64,000 bases of DNA. It comes from Vreelandella sp042466685 (GTDB taxonomy: Bacteria; Pseudomonadota; Gammaproteobacteria; Pseudomonadales; Halomonadaceae). The notes under the pieces are model-generated. The model did no database searches and was not told where the DNA came from. It saw only the letters and a list, made by a program, of their open reading frames with translations. Position numbers and translations under genes: made by a program. The first letter of the stretch is position 1, and every line of letters starts with the position of its first letter. Below are positions 32,756-42,213 of the stretch, in pieces. The stretch is from positions 1,984,001-2,048,000 of the forward strand of contig NZ_CP170448.1 of the NCBI RefSeq assembly GCF_042466685.1, given 5' to 3'.

Positions 32756-35686
32756 GTGAATAATGTCTCAATAAATTATTTGCGATTAGGCGCAACCATT
32801 GCATTTATGCTGACGGGTGCTCTCTTGGGATTTCCCGCCTTGTCACAAGAGACAGCTTTTACTTGCAGTGTTGAGGTGCAGGGCGAAGAAAGTAAACTGA
32901 CATGTTTGAATGAAAACGGCACACCCGCCAGTTTCCATTATCAAGCGGCCCTACAAAACCGGATTTACCTGGAATATGGTCTGACACTGTTAGGGTGTGC
33001 TGTGCCGAAGATAGACGGCGACTTGAACGATGCAGACGATTCTATAGCGTGTGTTCAGAACATGTTCGGTCTGCCGCCAGGAGAGCTTTCGCGGGATGAC
33101 GCACATTACATTAGTGCCGCAGCCGGAAATACACACAGCCGGGAGCGTGCATTAGACTACTTGGCAACCCGAGGCTATCATCTTGTCAATGCCCATGGAG
33201 CGCTCACCGAGGTTCCTCACCTTGTAGGCCGTGTCCCGCTGAGCTTTCCGGCGCTCGAAGAGCCCCCCTCTGGCAAGAGGTCGATCATTAGTGACTACCG
33301 GTTTTACAACTTCGTTTATGACGCCAAAAACTCATTCGTCCAAGAAGTGTCGCTGACGAATCCTGCTGTCTTCTTAAGGAATTTTTTTAAACCGGTCGCC
33401 ACGCTTCTCGACCCCTCCGATGAACCCCAGGGAGGGGCATTAAACCAAGCTTGGCAAAACGTTCTCTATGAAGAAAGTCGGTACGCGAGGCTCTTCACTG
33501 ATCCTGTGATGGCGGCGATCGCGGAGGCTCCCCCGGTGCTTCGATGTATATATGATCAATATTCGGCCGCGCCGGCTGACGACCGGGATTACCTCACGTC
33601 TGCGCGGAGCATTAACCTTGCATTCTGGTCTGGCGCTGTTCCCGCAGCGATCGGCCCTGAAGCACTGCGTGCATTTCAGGTGCCGGAGTCAGGTTTGCAT
33701 CCATTACTTATCATCGGCCCCCCCGTTGACGCTTGCCCTGAGACACTCGGCTTGGCGCTTGAGGTCATGGCGACGCAGTTTCCTGGGCAGGTGGCTGCCA
33801 CTGAGGCACCTGCCTCGGTTGATTCAGAAGACGCTGTCTTGGTGGTAGCAGGGGCGGGGCCGGAGCTAGGCTATCTGCCTCGTAGTAAGAGGCGCTACTT
33901 TACGCGGATAATCGAAGGTGACAAATCGGCCGGCAATTCGGCTGCCAACAAAATTGGTATCTATATCGCATTCCACCGGGCATACGACACAACCTGTCGT
34001 GCCGAGATGACGGATGACTGGGAGGAGTATACTTTCACGCGCGAAAGTGACCGCCTCGCTCTTCGCGAGGAGGAGAAAATTAGGCTCTCTCCTTCGGAAT
34101 TCGAGGAGTTCTATCTTGCCGCTTCGTCGTTGGTGCCGGTTGTTATTGCAGAGTATGAGGAGGATCCAATAAAGGATTTCGGGAGCAGGGATCCGAACGC
34201 TGCCGTTCCTGAAGTTTACGCGATCCGTACTCAGACCGATGAGGAGAACGAGGCCGCCTTCGCCGAGATCCTTGCGCGCGAAGGATGCCGCTCTGAACTG
34301 GCTGGAGCGCTTCGCGCTGCATTGTCTGAGCATCTTCCCCAGATGACGATCAGCGAGGGTGAATCCACCGTTGCGATCTATTTCCAGGGCGTCACCGGCG
34401 CGCGAAGTATGAATGTTATACTCGATGCACCATACGATCCAGACAGCATGCAAAGGGCGAGAGTTGTTAGCAGCTCTGATGCCGGGTTGTTTCCACTGGG
34501 GAGCGATTACGGCGGCAGGATGCTGTCATACATCGCCCGCGGAGACTTCGGCGCTGCACGCCGAGAGCATCGCAAGTCGGCCGACGAAGCGGTAAGGCAA
34601 ATTCGGGCGATGGGGCCGTCGGGCTTCAACCCGGTCGCAGATTTCTACGAATGGGGCTTCCGAACCAGCGACAACTTCAGCCCGATGAATGCCTTAATCA
34701 CGTCCTACATCATCCGTCGGGTTCAGGTTCTGGGCTCCTGCGAAGATCGATTGATCCCCATCTCACGCACCTATATCGAAACCGAGACGACACGAAACGG
34801 CTATGGCACCGAAATCATGTCCCGGGAAATAGGACGCTACAACGAGCAAGTAACGGTTCCAGCTGCCTTTTATCCTATCGTCGATCAAGCCGAGGATATC
34901 ACGCCCGGCGTCTACTCACGTGAGCTTGTCGATGGCGCAATTGAGGAGCTTTCATGCGCTTCCGAGATGCGCAAGCATCTCGAAGCCAATATGATCGCCT
35001 TCAATAGTGGTGGGGATCCCGCCTGGGTCAGCCCAGAAAACGAACGGCTTTTCAGCTCCAGTGATCAATCTGTTGGACCGGGAGAGAGTGCGTACGTTTA
35101 CGCCGGTGCCGATGCAACCGTGATGCTGATAGAGGAGGCTGCCAAAGGTACCGATCCCAGGCTGTCGCTTCTTCACGACATGCCGGATAACGCCGACAGG
35201 TCGCCGGGGGAGTTGAACCTTCTCTTGATCGACGACATTCCGGCTGTTGTTTTCGACTCCAGCTATTTTGGCGTAAAGCCCGGCGAGCGTGTGCCTGGTC
35301 GTGTCGTGCGACTGATAATGACGTGCGGTGAAAACGGAGAGCTCGACGTCAGTCAATTTGTGTCCAGCACGCAGCCCAACGATCTTGACCCGGATGCAAC
35401 CTATGTACTGATCTATCGCGCCTACGGAATGGATGGGGAGTGGACGTTTCCCGTTCGCCTTGAGAACCAGATAGATGGCGATGAAGGATTTACCTTCGCA
35501 CGGTTCCGTGGGCAGATGACCGTCGACGACAGCACCTTTGCAGGACTTCGACCGACATCCAATTTCATCAGCTCAGTGCCAATGCCAAATGAAAATTATC
35601 ATCTGGACGCTGGAGTCGACGGGGGACGCGTCAACACGACACTTGCTCCGCTGCTTGACCATTGCAGAGCAATCGGAACACCTTGA
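32756..35686 (+). CDS. Large exported protein of unknown function
   Basis: A 976-residue protein I do not recognise. The N-terminus (LGATIAFMLTGALLGFPALS, then QE) is a signal peptide. The mature part is acidic, with scattered cysteines (for example CSVEV...LTCLNENG and LLGCAVPK...IACVQ pairs), suggesting disulphides and a periplasmic or extracellular place. No enzyme motif, repeat or clear membrane segment is seen after the signal. The GTG at 32756 is chosen since GAGGAG lies 7 bases upstream; an in-frame GTG at 32741 precedes that site. G+C rises along the gene, unlike the A+T-rich cassette on its left. It probably arrived as part of the accessory block. Confidence 0.75.
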   Translation: MNNVSINYLRLGATIAFMLTGALLGFPALSQETAFTCSVEVQGEESKLTCLNENGTPASFHYQAALQNRIYLEYGLTLLGCAVPKIDGDLNDADDSIACVQNMFGLPPGELSRDDAHYISAAAGNTHSRERALDYLATRGYHLVNAHGALTEVPHLVGRVPLSFPALEEPPSGKRSIISDYRFYNFVYDAKNSFVQEVSLTNPAVFLRNFFKPVATLLDPSDEPQGGALNQAWQNVLYEESRYARLFTDPVMAAIAEAPPVLRCIYDQYSAAPADDRDYLTSARSINLAFWSGAVPAAIGPEALRAFQVPESGLHPLLIIGPPVDACPETLGLALEVMATQFPGQVAATEAPASVDSEDAVLVVAGAGPELGYLPRSKRRYFTRIIEGDKSAGNSAANKIGIYIAFHRAYDTTCRAEMTDDWEEYTFTRESDRLALREEEKIRLSPSEFEEFYLAASSLVPVVIAEYEEDPIKDFGSRDPNAAVPEVYAIRTQTDEENEAAFAEILAREGCRSELAGALRAALSEHLPQMTISEGESTVAIYFQGVTGARSMNVILDAPYDPDSMQRARVVSSSDAGLFPLGSDYGGRMLSYIARGDFGAARREHRKSADEAVRQIRAMGPSGFNPVADFYEWGFRTSDNFSPMNALITSYIIRRVQVLGSCEDRLIPISRTYIETETTRNGYGTEIMSREIGRYNEQVTVPAAFYPIVDQAEDITPGVYSRELVDGAIEELSCASEMRKHLEANMIAFNSGGDPAWVSPENERLFSSSDQSVGPGESAYVYAGADATVMLIEEAAKGTDPRLSLLHDMPDNADRSPGELNLLLIDDIPAVVFDSSYFGVKPGERVPGRVVRLIMTCGENGELDVSQFVSSTQPNDLDPDATYVLIYRAYGMDGEWTFPVRLENQIDGDEGFTFARFRGQMTVDDSTFAGLRPTSNFISSVPMPNENYHLDAGVDGGRVNTTLAPLLDHCRAIGTP

Positions 35687-35808
35687 TTCATGAGGCTGAT
35701 GCTCTATCCATTACGCGGCTTTATTGAGCACTTATCGATTTCCTCTGCGCGTCGCTTCATGTGGCTAAAATGCTAAGTGCTAGAGCGCAGTTTTGCATGG
35801 CCCCGAGG

Positions 35809-35834
35809 CAGCAGGCGTAAACATACGCCTGCTG
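35809..35834. repeat. Perfect 11-bp hairpin
   Basis: CAGCAGGCGTA-AACA-TACGCCTGCTG is a perfect inverted repeat with a 4-base loop, in the gap between two convergent genes. There is no T-run on either side, so it may be a factor-dependent or weak bidirectional terminator, or a protein site. Confidence 0.6.
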
Positions 35835-35899
35835 GCAACGGCTGAGTAGACTTGTTTCCGGCCCTATTTATCCGGCTTTGCCGGGCAAGATCCCTAAGA

Positions 35900-36445
35900 T
35901 CAGGGGGCGATGCGGGTACTGGCATCCGTAAAGCCGATCAGCGAAATGTCTATGTCCATGCGTTCACCGCGTGGGCTAATCATGCTGAGGGTTGCCGTAC
36001 TGCCACTACGGAGTTGCTGCAACATCGACGAGTCAATGGGCACATCAGCACGGCACCCTTGCTCTTGGCAGACCTGATAGGGGAAGGGGATTGGCTCACT
36101 GTTATCCACGCTCAATTGCAAGCCCGGGGCCAAGCGCACCCCCAGGGGCACGAAGAAGCTCATCACCGGGTCATCGATCTGGGGCGGGTAGTCGAGAATG
36201 ACCTGCATCAAGGGCTGGTCGCTGTCAGGTTGAGTGATCAATTGCGACATTGCACAAGGGCTCGGGCCCTCGGCACTACGCTGGCAACGGACTTCCCAAT
36301 CCTGGAACGACTCGGTAGTGACATCATTACCGGACGCTGCCCCAGGTTGTTGTTGGCTGAAGGCATTGGGGGATAACGCCAAGAGCGATAATAGCCCCAT
36401 CCTGCATAGGTTTTGAGACAGGTTTTGAGTAAGAGAGTTTGGCAT
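35900..36445 (-). CDS. IalB-family (invasion-associated locus B) periplasmic protein
   Basis: A 181-residue exported protein. A signal peptide (LLSLLALSPNAFS, cleavage before QQQP) leads to an IalB-like domain with TESFQDWEVRCQ near its start, then CAMSQ, VPLGVRLAPGLQLSVD and the C-x4-C pair in YQVCQEQGCRADV. IalB-like proteins are small periplasmic beta proteins; their exact job in free-living bacteria is unknown. The ATG at 36445 is preferred over 36451 because AGGAGG then lies 8 bases upstream instead of 2. Confidence 0.82.
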   Translation of the reverse strand: MPNSLTQNLSQNLCRMGLLSLLALSPNAFSQQQPGAASGNDVTTESFQDWEVRCQRSAEGPSPCAMSQLITQPDSDQPLMQVILDYPPQIDDPVMSFFVPLGVRLAPGLQLSVDNSEPIPFPYQVCQEQGCRADVPIDSSMLQQLRSGSTATLSMISPRGERMDIDISLIGFTDASTRIAP

Positions 36446-36451
36446 TGGCAT

Positions 36452-37003
36452 AACCTCCTGTTGGTTCGCTGATGGTAAATAATAATACTCACCATGCCTG
36501 CTTGTTAGCTTGAGGTCGAGCCCTTGATTGACGAGAGCGTGGTTGGGCAGTTTACCTTCCTCTCCACCCAGTCTCCCTGAGCGCTTTTTATTTAGCTATA
36601 CTTAAAGTAAGCGGGCAAGTATTTTTATCTACGAAATCATTTGTACATAGGCGAACTTAAGATAGTTGCATCTAGACCAACTTAGCTTATCCATGCTTTC
36701 GCGATACGGGACGTATTAAGAGCCTGCCGATGTGACCTCTGGACTTTAGGGGAAAGAGGTAAGTCGGTTTCATCATTTTGGTAAAAGAATCGCTAAGGCC
36801 GAACCTTGAGAGGCCTGACTACCTATACTGCAATGATCACACTCCCATGTCGGGTTCAGAAACATTCTTAATTTGAGGTTTTTACATGAAATCTCAGCTC
36901 TCTATTATTGCCTTTATATCCGACTTCATCTAACTATGCATGTCATCACGGGCGGTTGCTCAGTCGTCTACCTTTCGGGCTGCGTTGCGAGTGAGGTAAA
37001 GAT
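36452..37003. other. Non-coding gap before the AraC gene
   Basis: A 552-base gap without a supported gene. It holds a possible leftward ialB promoter region, a 15-codon frame at 36886-36933 with a plausible AGG site that may be a cut-off gene start, and a GAGG site 7 bases before the AraC GTG. I see no repeat or RNA structure in it. Confidence 0.4.
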
Positions 37004-37990
37004 GTGATCGACCACGATTTCCTTTCCGAAATGCTGCGCAGCGTCCGTCTGTCTGGTGCGGTGTTCTTCGAGGTGGACGCGGCAGCGCCCTGGGTGGCAG
37101 CAGCGCCGCCCAAAGAAAAGCTTGCGCAGACAGTGGTGTCCGGCGCGCAGCACGTGATCGAATACCACGTCATTGTCGAAGGTAGCTGTTGGACTAGGCT
37201 GACCAATCCCGATAGCCATCCGATCAAGCTGGGGCCAGGAAGCGTGGTGGTTTTTCCACACGGCGACACGCACGTCCTGGCCAGTGATCCTGGCCTTGAT
37301 GCGGTGCCAAACCTCGCTGTATTTGACGAGGTCGCACGCGGGCGCTCGCTGCCGTTCCACATTGATTTCCGGGACGGCGAAGTCGGTACCACTCGGCTCC
37401 TTTGCGGCTTTCTCGGTTTTGATGTGGCACCCTTCAATCCGCTGATCTCAGCGCTCCCTCGTGTTATCCATGTACCTGATGGCTACGGCAGTGGCGATGG
37501 CTTCCTTGGGCATCTGATCGGTGCAGCTGCGCGAGAGAGTGAAGCGACCGATGCTGGAAGCGGTGGGGTGCTGGTAAAGCTGAGCGAGCTCATCTTCATC
37601 GAGGCAATCCGGAGGCACGCGGCTTCCTTGCCTTCGGATGCTAATGGTTGGCTCGCCGGTCTGCGCGATCCAGCGGTAGGCCGAGCGCTGCGGCTGTTGC
37701 ACCGCGATTGCGCCCACCACTGGACAGTTGCTGAACTCGCGCGCGAGGCGGGTATGTCGCGCACCACTCTTTCTGAGCGATTTACAGCGCTTTTGGGCCT
37801 ACCGCCTATGACCTATCTCACGAGCTGGCGGATGCAGCGAGCGGCAAGCTTGCTTAGTGCGGGTACGGCAACGCTCGCCCAGATCACTGACGCAATTGGC
37901 TATGAATCCGAGGCCTCTTTCAGCCGTGCCTTCAAGCGGATGACGGGCCTATCGCCGACGCACTGGCGGCAAAAAGCGCGGCATCGCTGA
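37004..37990 (+). CDS. AraC-family transcriptional regulator with cupin sensor
   Basis: A 328-residue regulator. The N-terminal half is a Cupin_6/AraC-binding-like domain (VIVEGSCWTRL, PGSVVVFPHGDTHVLAS). The C-terminal 100 residues are a double helix-turn-helix: VAELAREAGMSRTTLSERF and ITDAIGYESEASFSRAFKRM, ending GLSPTHWRQ. The GTG start follows GAGG by 7 bases. It converges on the flavoprotein gene, 53 bases between stops. Regulators of this subgroup often control a neighbouring oxidoreductase, so the flavoprotein is a candidate target. Base composition is richer in G+C than the surrounding intergenic DNA. Confidence 0.88.
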   Translation: MIDHDFLSEMLRSVRLSGAVFFEVDAAAPWVAAAPPKEKLAQTVVSGAQHVIEYHVIVEGSCWTRLTNPDSHPIKLGPGSVVVFPHGDTHVLASDPGLDAVPNLAVFDEVARGRSLPFHIDFRDGEVGTTRLLCGFLGFDVAPFNPLISALPRVIHVPDGYGSGDGFLGHLIGAAARESEATDAGSGGVLVKLSELIFIEAIRRHAASLPSDANGWLAGLRDPAVGRALRLLHRDCAHHWTVAELAREAGMSRTTLSERFTALLGLPPMTYLTSWRMQRAASLLSAGTATLAQITDAIGYESEASFSRAFKRMTGLSPTHWRQKARHR

Positions 37991-38043
37991 ATGCTCCGGA
38001 AGATAGCGCCGCCGAGGTTGTCCCCAGCGGCACATTATCAGCA

Positions 38044-39483
38044 TCACCCGGCCAGCTGAACCTCAGAGTCGGGTAAGATGTTCTGGTTGAGACGGAACCG
38101 GTTCTCGGGGTCATAGCAGGCCTTGACTGCTGTGAGGCGGGCGTAGTTTGCACCGTAGGCTTCGGCTACGCGGGCGCTCTCTTCGGCTGGCATGAAGTTG
38201 ACGTAGACGCCCGCGGAGTAAGGAGAAAGTGCTTCGAAAAGGCCACGCGCCCAGCCACGAGCTGCGTCGTCCTTTGCCGGATCCTGCCAGCGAGTGTGAA
38301 TATTGACCACGTAATGGGGGCGGCGCTGAACGAAGGCGGTCTCATGCGGTGCGACGCGAGACAATGCGCCGCCCACATGAGCGACAAAAATCTCCGTTTC
38401 CGCGTCGGGCAAGCGATCGACGGCCTCGATAAGCGCTTCGATAGCGGTGTCGGGTAGTTCGAGCAAGTCGTGGGACTTCCAATAGTTGCGTGCGCCGGGG
38501 ATCAGGAGCGGATCGAAGATCTGCTGGAACTCGGCAAAAGGCTGAATGCCAGCCAGAAGTGCGAGCGGGCTGCTAACCGCCCGGAGAGGAGCGATTGAGG
38601 CCTCGCCATCTTCGGGTTCCCCTGCGTAGCAAAACGCCATCATTGCGATACCTGTGCCGTGTGATTCCTCAGACAGGAAAGGCATTGGGGGCGCATTGCG
38701 CACCACCATCCACGTCGTCAACTCCTCCGGGCCGCTTTCCATCAGCTCCCGCTGAAGCGCGAAGAGCTCCCGAGCCCGCTCAAGCGGCAGGAAGAGTAGA
38801 CCGCACAGCAGGTTGGATCGGACAACCCTTGCCTGGAACTCGAAACGGGTGATGACGCCGAAATTACCACCTCCACCGCGGAGCGCCCAGAAGAGGTCGG
38901 GGTTCTCGTCCGCTGTAGCGCACAGCCGCGCGCCATCAGCGGTGACGACATCGGCCGCAACCAGGCTATCGATCGTGAGGCCGTGCGCCCGCGTCAGCCA
39001 ACCGAAACCGCCGCCGAGGGTGAGGCCTGCAATGCCGGTCGTCGAGTTGATTCCGACGGGTACTGCAAGTCCGTAGGGAGTGGTCGCCGCATCGAGATCG
39101 GCCAGCGTGGCGCCGGGGCCCACCTGGACGCGGTGTGTCCTAGGGTTCACGTCGACATTGTTCATCGCGGAGAGGTCAATCATCAGGCCGCCCTCCGTAA
39201 CCGCGTTCCCCGCGATATTGTGCCCGCCGCCTTTGATGGAGATAAGCGCATCGGTCTGGCGTGCGAAGTTCACTACTGCGGCGACATCGTTGGCATTGGC
39301 GCAACGTGCGATCAGAGCAGGCCGCTTGTCGATCATCGCATTCCAGACGCTGCGGGCCGTGTCGTAGCCCTCATCGCCAGGCAGTAGCAGCGGGCCGGTC
39401 ATATCCGCGCGCAGTGTCGAAATCATTTTGGCAGTAAGGCTACAAGTCCCGCCATCGAGCGTCTTGAGAATAAAATCGGTCAT
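38044..39483 (-). CDS. FAD-linked oxidoreductase, berberine-bridge-enzyme type
   Basis: A 479-residue VAO/PCMH-fold flavoprotein. The FAD-binding part shows ISIKGGGHNIAGNAV, whose histidine is the usual covalent flavin site, followed by VQVGPGATLADLD and GITGLTLGGG-like TGIAGLTLGGGFGWLTR. The C-terminal BBE motif is NYARLTAVKACYDPENRFRLNQNI, shown in part as YDPENRFRLNQN. The second, cysteinyl link found in some family members is not obvious. The substrate is unknown. The start at 39483 follows AAGGATC; a longer frame to 39588 adds an implausible leader. Confidence 0.88.
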   Translation of the reverse strand: MTDFILKTLDGGTCSLTAKMISTLRADMTGPLLLPGDEGYDTARSVWNAMIDKRPALIARCANANDVAAVVNFARQTDALISIKGGGHNIAGNAVTEGGLMIDLSAMNNVDVNPRTHRVQVGPGATLADLDAATTPYGLAVPVGINSTTGIAGLTLGGGFGWLTRAHGLTIDSLVAADVVTADGARLCATADENPDLFWALRGGGGNFGVITRFEFQARVVRSNLLCGLLFLPLERARELFALQRELMESGPEELTTWMVVRNAPPMPFLSEESHGTGIAMMAFCYAGEPEDGEASIAPLRAVSSPLALLAGIQPFAEFQQIFDPLLIPGARNYWKSHDLLELPDTAIEALIEAVDRLPDAETEIFVAHVGGALSRVAPHETAFVQRRPHYVVNIHTRWQDPAKDDAARGWARGLFEALSPYSAGVYVNFMPAEESARVAEAYGANYARLTAVKACYDPENRFRLNQNILPDSEVQLAG

Positions 39484-39690
39484 GGCTTTGATCCTTTTGG
39501 AAGGGCTCCCCCGGCCGCCGGACGCTCGCCGTAAAGGCGAGGAGCTGTCATGGTGGCGAACCTTCGTAGGTACCTCTTTCGAGGGCACGCCACAAGCATA
39601 GGAGTCGACCGCATCACTAGGAATTGCCGTGCGTCCGGGTAAAACTGCCGTTCGTCCGGAATAGAGGGAATCGATAGCAGGAATCGAGGG

Positions 39691-40440
39691 TCAATCTGCG
39701 CTGCTCTCTTCCGGTTCTATCTGCCCGCGCCGTTGCATCCATTGCATCACGATCCAACACAGCGCTGCCCAGCTCGCTCCGGCCGTCCAGCCGGCAAGTA
39801 CATCGGTTGGCCAATGGACACCGAGATAGACGCGGCTTATGCCCACTAGTAGGGTTAACAATATCGCCAGTAGCAGGAGGTAAGCCTTCAGCCTCAGCGC
39901 GGGCTGTACGCGAATGAGTAGCGCGGCCAGGGTGAGGTAGGTTACGGCAGACATCATTGAGTGGCCGCTGGGAAAGCTCGCGGTGTAGACCATGGCTTCA
40001 TGAGGCACGAGATCGGGGCGAGGGCGATCAAAGCCCAGCTTCATCACGGTGCTGAGGAGTATGCCGCCGGGCACCGCGATCGAAGCAAAAAGAGCCGCGC
40101 GATAGTGTCTGGCAAGTAACAGGTAGCCCAGGGCGCCTAATGTGATGAGTACCAGCACGCCGACACCGCCCAGTGCGGTAAAGTCCCGGCCCATTTCCTC
40201 AACCCAGCCCGGCCCGATCGGGTCGCTGAGATCTGCCGGGTTGCGAAGAGCGAGCAGCAGGCTTTCATCGACGCTATGGGTGTCTCCCTCGATAACTTCT
40301 TCGGCCAGCGCGACGAACCCCCAAATCCCACCGGAAAGTAGCGCGACGCATAGCAGCATCGCTAGTTCGTAGCGGCCGAGCCGAGCCATTAGGGAAAATC
40401 CTTTGCGCCCAACTTGTCCAAGTTTTCCATAGTGCTTCAT
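39691..40440 (-). CDS. PAP2-family membrane phosphatase
   Basis: A 249-residue integral membrane phosphatase. The three PAP2 motifs are present: KLGFDRPRP, PSGHSMM (catalytic His) and SRVYLGVHWPTDVLAGW. About six hydrophobic helices are spread over the chain. Likely substrates are lipid phosphates such as undecaprenyl pyrophosphate or phosphatidic acid. The ATG at 40440 follows AAGGAG by 6 bases; an in-frame TTG at 40446 is less likely. It is a single gene. Confidence 0.9.
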   Translation of the reverse strand: MKHYGKLGQVGRKGFSLMARLGRYELAMLLCVALLSGGIWGFVALAEEVIEGDTHSVDESLLLALRNPADLSDPIGPGWVEEMGRDFTALGGVGVLVLITLGALGYLLLARHYRAALFASIAVPGGILLSTVMKLGFDRPRPDLVPHEAMVYTASFPSGHSMMSAVTYLTLAALLIRVQPALRLKAYLLLLAILLTLLVGISRVYLGVHWPTDVLAGWTAGASWAALCWIVMQWMQRRGQIEPEESSAD

Positions 40441-40805
40441 TGGCAACTCCTTTGCTTTGATAAGTGATACGCAACGTCGGTTATGACGGCTTATTGTGCC
40501 TGCGTTATCAATAGCGCGGAAAACCGCTTACTTATAGTGCGTGTTGACGTTTGTTAGAATAAGTTTGGCAGGATAGTCAAATATTGTCGCCGAAGGACTT
40601 GCGCCAGGCACGGGGCTGTACTGATGGCACTGCCTGAAGTGTTGCCGAAACGAAGTTGTCGTGTGTCATTCCTGAGCTGGATCATCTTATGTGATTCATG
40701 CAACCATTTGATAATAATGGTAATTCATAACCTATGTTAGGTTGGTAAAGCAGGTGGTTGTTTTAGAATAACGCTAATAAAACCATTTGCCTGAGGGGTA
40801 GCAGA
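40441..40805. promoter_or_regulatory. Divergent intergenic region with an inverted repeat
   Basis: About 365 bases between the PAP2 gene and the divergent Crp/Fnr gene. At 40729-40743 is AACCTA-TGT-TAGGTT, a perfect 6-bp inverted repeat 62 bases before the regulator start and a possible operator. Otherwise nothing is recognised. Confidence 0.4.
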
Positions 40806-41558
40806 GTGTCTCTCATCGATTCAGTAGTGATGCGGGGCCTTAGTACTCAAGGCGTTTTGTCTGCAGAAGACAAAGCGTTATTGCTGGGTCTTGAGCTCAG
40901 CCCTAGATACATGTCAGCTAGCGAGGTGCTCTGGCAGGAGAGCGAGGAAGCCGATCTGTTCTGCGTGGTCAAGGAGGGTTGGGCATACTCCTATCGTAAC
41001 TTGAAAAATGGTTCAAAGCAGATCCTCAAGTTCTACCTTCCTGGCGATATTATCGGCATTCGCGATTTTGGCTTCACCCGGCGCTTGGCGAGCGCGGCAA
41101 TGATTAATAAAGGTGTGATCTGTTCATTCTCATATCAGCAGCTTTTTGAACTCTTTGGGCGTTCGAGCTTAGCTGTCGGCATCGTGGCCACCGCCACGCG
41201 TCAGCAGGCGCAACTCTCCGAGCGGCTGATCTACCTCGGCAAGTATTCAGCCCACGAGCAGTTGGCGCACTTTCTCTACGAGATCTATCTGCGACTCAAG
41301 CGGATCAATGCCGTTGAGGACAATAGCTTCTTCATGCCGCTCACGCAGGAGCTGATTAGTGACGCGCTGGGGATGAGCCCGGTACACGTAAGCCGGACTT
41401 TCTCGATGCTGCGTGATGAGGGGCTGGTGATCCGAAACCGCCAGCACGTGAAGCTGCCCGACCCCGAAGCGTTGGCGCGGTTAGTCGAATTCAATGATAG
41501 CTATATCGATGAATTCCTACCTCCCTCGTTTTCTGAGCTTTTAAAAGCTAGCCCGTAA
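40806..41558 (+). CDS. Crp/Fnr-family transcriptional regulator
   Basis: A 250-residue regulator. A cyclic-nucleotide-binding-like beta-barrel fills about residues 15-130 (VLWQESEEADLFCVVKEGWA, FYLPGDIIGI), a long dimer helix follows, then an HTH_Crp_2 domain (LTQELISDALGMSPVHVSRTFSMLRDEG, shown in parts). The N-terminus lacks the FNR cysteine set for an Fe-S cluster, so oxygen sensing by cluster is unlikely. The GTG start has GAGGGG 7 bases upstream. The role is unknown. Confidence 0.88.
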   Translation: MSLIDSVVMRGLSTQGVLSAEDKALLLGLELSPRYMSASEVLWQESEEADLFCVVKEGWAYSYRNLKNGSKQILKFYLPGDIIGIRDFGFTRRLASAAMINKGVICSFSYQQLFELFGRSSLAVGIVATATRQQAQLSERLIYLGKYSAHEQLAHFLYEIYLRLKRINAVEDNSFFMPLTQELISDALGMSPVHVSRTFSMLRDEGLVIRNRQHVKLPDPEALARLVEFNDSYIDEFLPPSFSELLKASP

Positions 41559-41621
41559 AGTGCTGGTAGCCTCTATCCCACTAAAGCCCCAGCTTCAACA
41601 AGAGGCTGGTTTCACCCATAG

Positions 41622-42149
41622 CTAATCTTCTTCCATCACTTCCTCGACCCATTCCACCCACGTTTCGGTAAGACGTTGGCCAAGTCGTAATGTATGCCAG
41701 GGCGCCCGTTGGGCAGGCGTCAACGCCTGTGGGTCGCTAAACCACTCCCGTTCTATTGCGGCATAGGTCATCAAGCGCTCCTTAAGCTGCTCACGAAAGG
41801 CGGTGAGTTCTTCGCGGCGGGCCTGCTTGGGCCAGCGTTCCCAGGCGAAAAATTTGGCGAACAGCGGCTGGCGCACTGGGCTTGCGGCCAAGGGCTCGGC
41901 GAGCCAGGTGTCCAGTGATTGACGGCCCGCTTCGGTCAGTTGGTAAACCTTGCGGTCGGGGCGCTCGGTTTGCGGCAGCGTCTCGCACGTCAGCAGGCCA
42001 TCGCTACGCATCCGGTCAAGTTCGCGGTAAAGCTGCTGGTGGCTGGCTTGCCAAACATGGGCAAGGCCCGCTTTGAAGCGTTGCAGGATATCGTAGCCGG
42101 TGCCGGGTTCACGCTGCAGGGTAATTAATAAAACGGCGCGTAGGGACAT
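41622..42149 (-). CDS. PadR-family transcriptional regulator
   Basis: A 175-residue PadR/Vir-type repressor. The winged helix carries GTGYDILQRF, HQQLYRELDRMRSDGLL and the wing DRKVYQLTEAGRQSL; the C-terminal helical half drives dimerisation and effector binding. It is transcribed away from the DUF2306 gene, and two matching palindromes (TTATGCA-N6-TGCATnn) lie between them. PadR proteins usually repress themselves and a divergent neighbour, often a transporter or a detoxification enzyme. Confidence 0.9.
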   Translation of the reverse strand: MSLRAVLLITLQREPGTGYDILQRFKAGLAHVWQASHQQLYRELDRMRSDGLLTCETLPQTERPDRKVYQLTEAGRQSLDTWLAEPLAASPVRQPLFAKFFAWERWPKQARREELTAFREQLKERLMTYAAIEREWFSDPQALTPAQRAPWHTLRLGQRLTETWVEWVEEVMEED

Positions 42150-42173
42150 AGGGAACCGTGTGTTGTGAGAACA

Positions 42174-42193
42174 TTATGCACATAGTTGCATAA
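42174..42193. promoter_or_regulatory. PadR operator candidate 1
   Basis: TTATGCACATAGTTGCATAA has perfect 7-bp arms TTATGCA / TGCATAA around six bases. It lies 25 bases upstream of the padR start. Confidence 0.75.
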
Positions 42194-42213
42194 TGAAATG
42201 ATAGAGACTAGCC

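Noticed and set aside
35852..36376. 174-codon + strand frame opposite the IalB-like gene
   Set aside because: It is a shadow of a gene with a clear signal peptide and IalB motifs on the other strand.
36886..36933. 15-codon frame starting MKSQLSII before the AraC gene
   Set aside because: Too short to support as a gene. It may be a cut-off start of a lost gene, but nothing confirms that.
41559..41621. Inverted AGCCTCT / AGAGGCT near 41575-41610 as a bidirectional terminator
   Set aside because: The arms are 28 bases apart and no T-run follows, so the hairpin would be weak.
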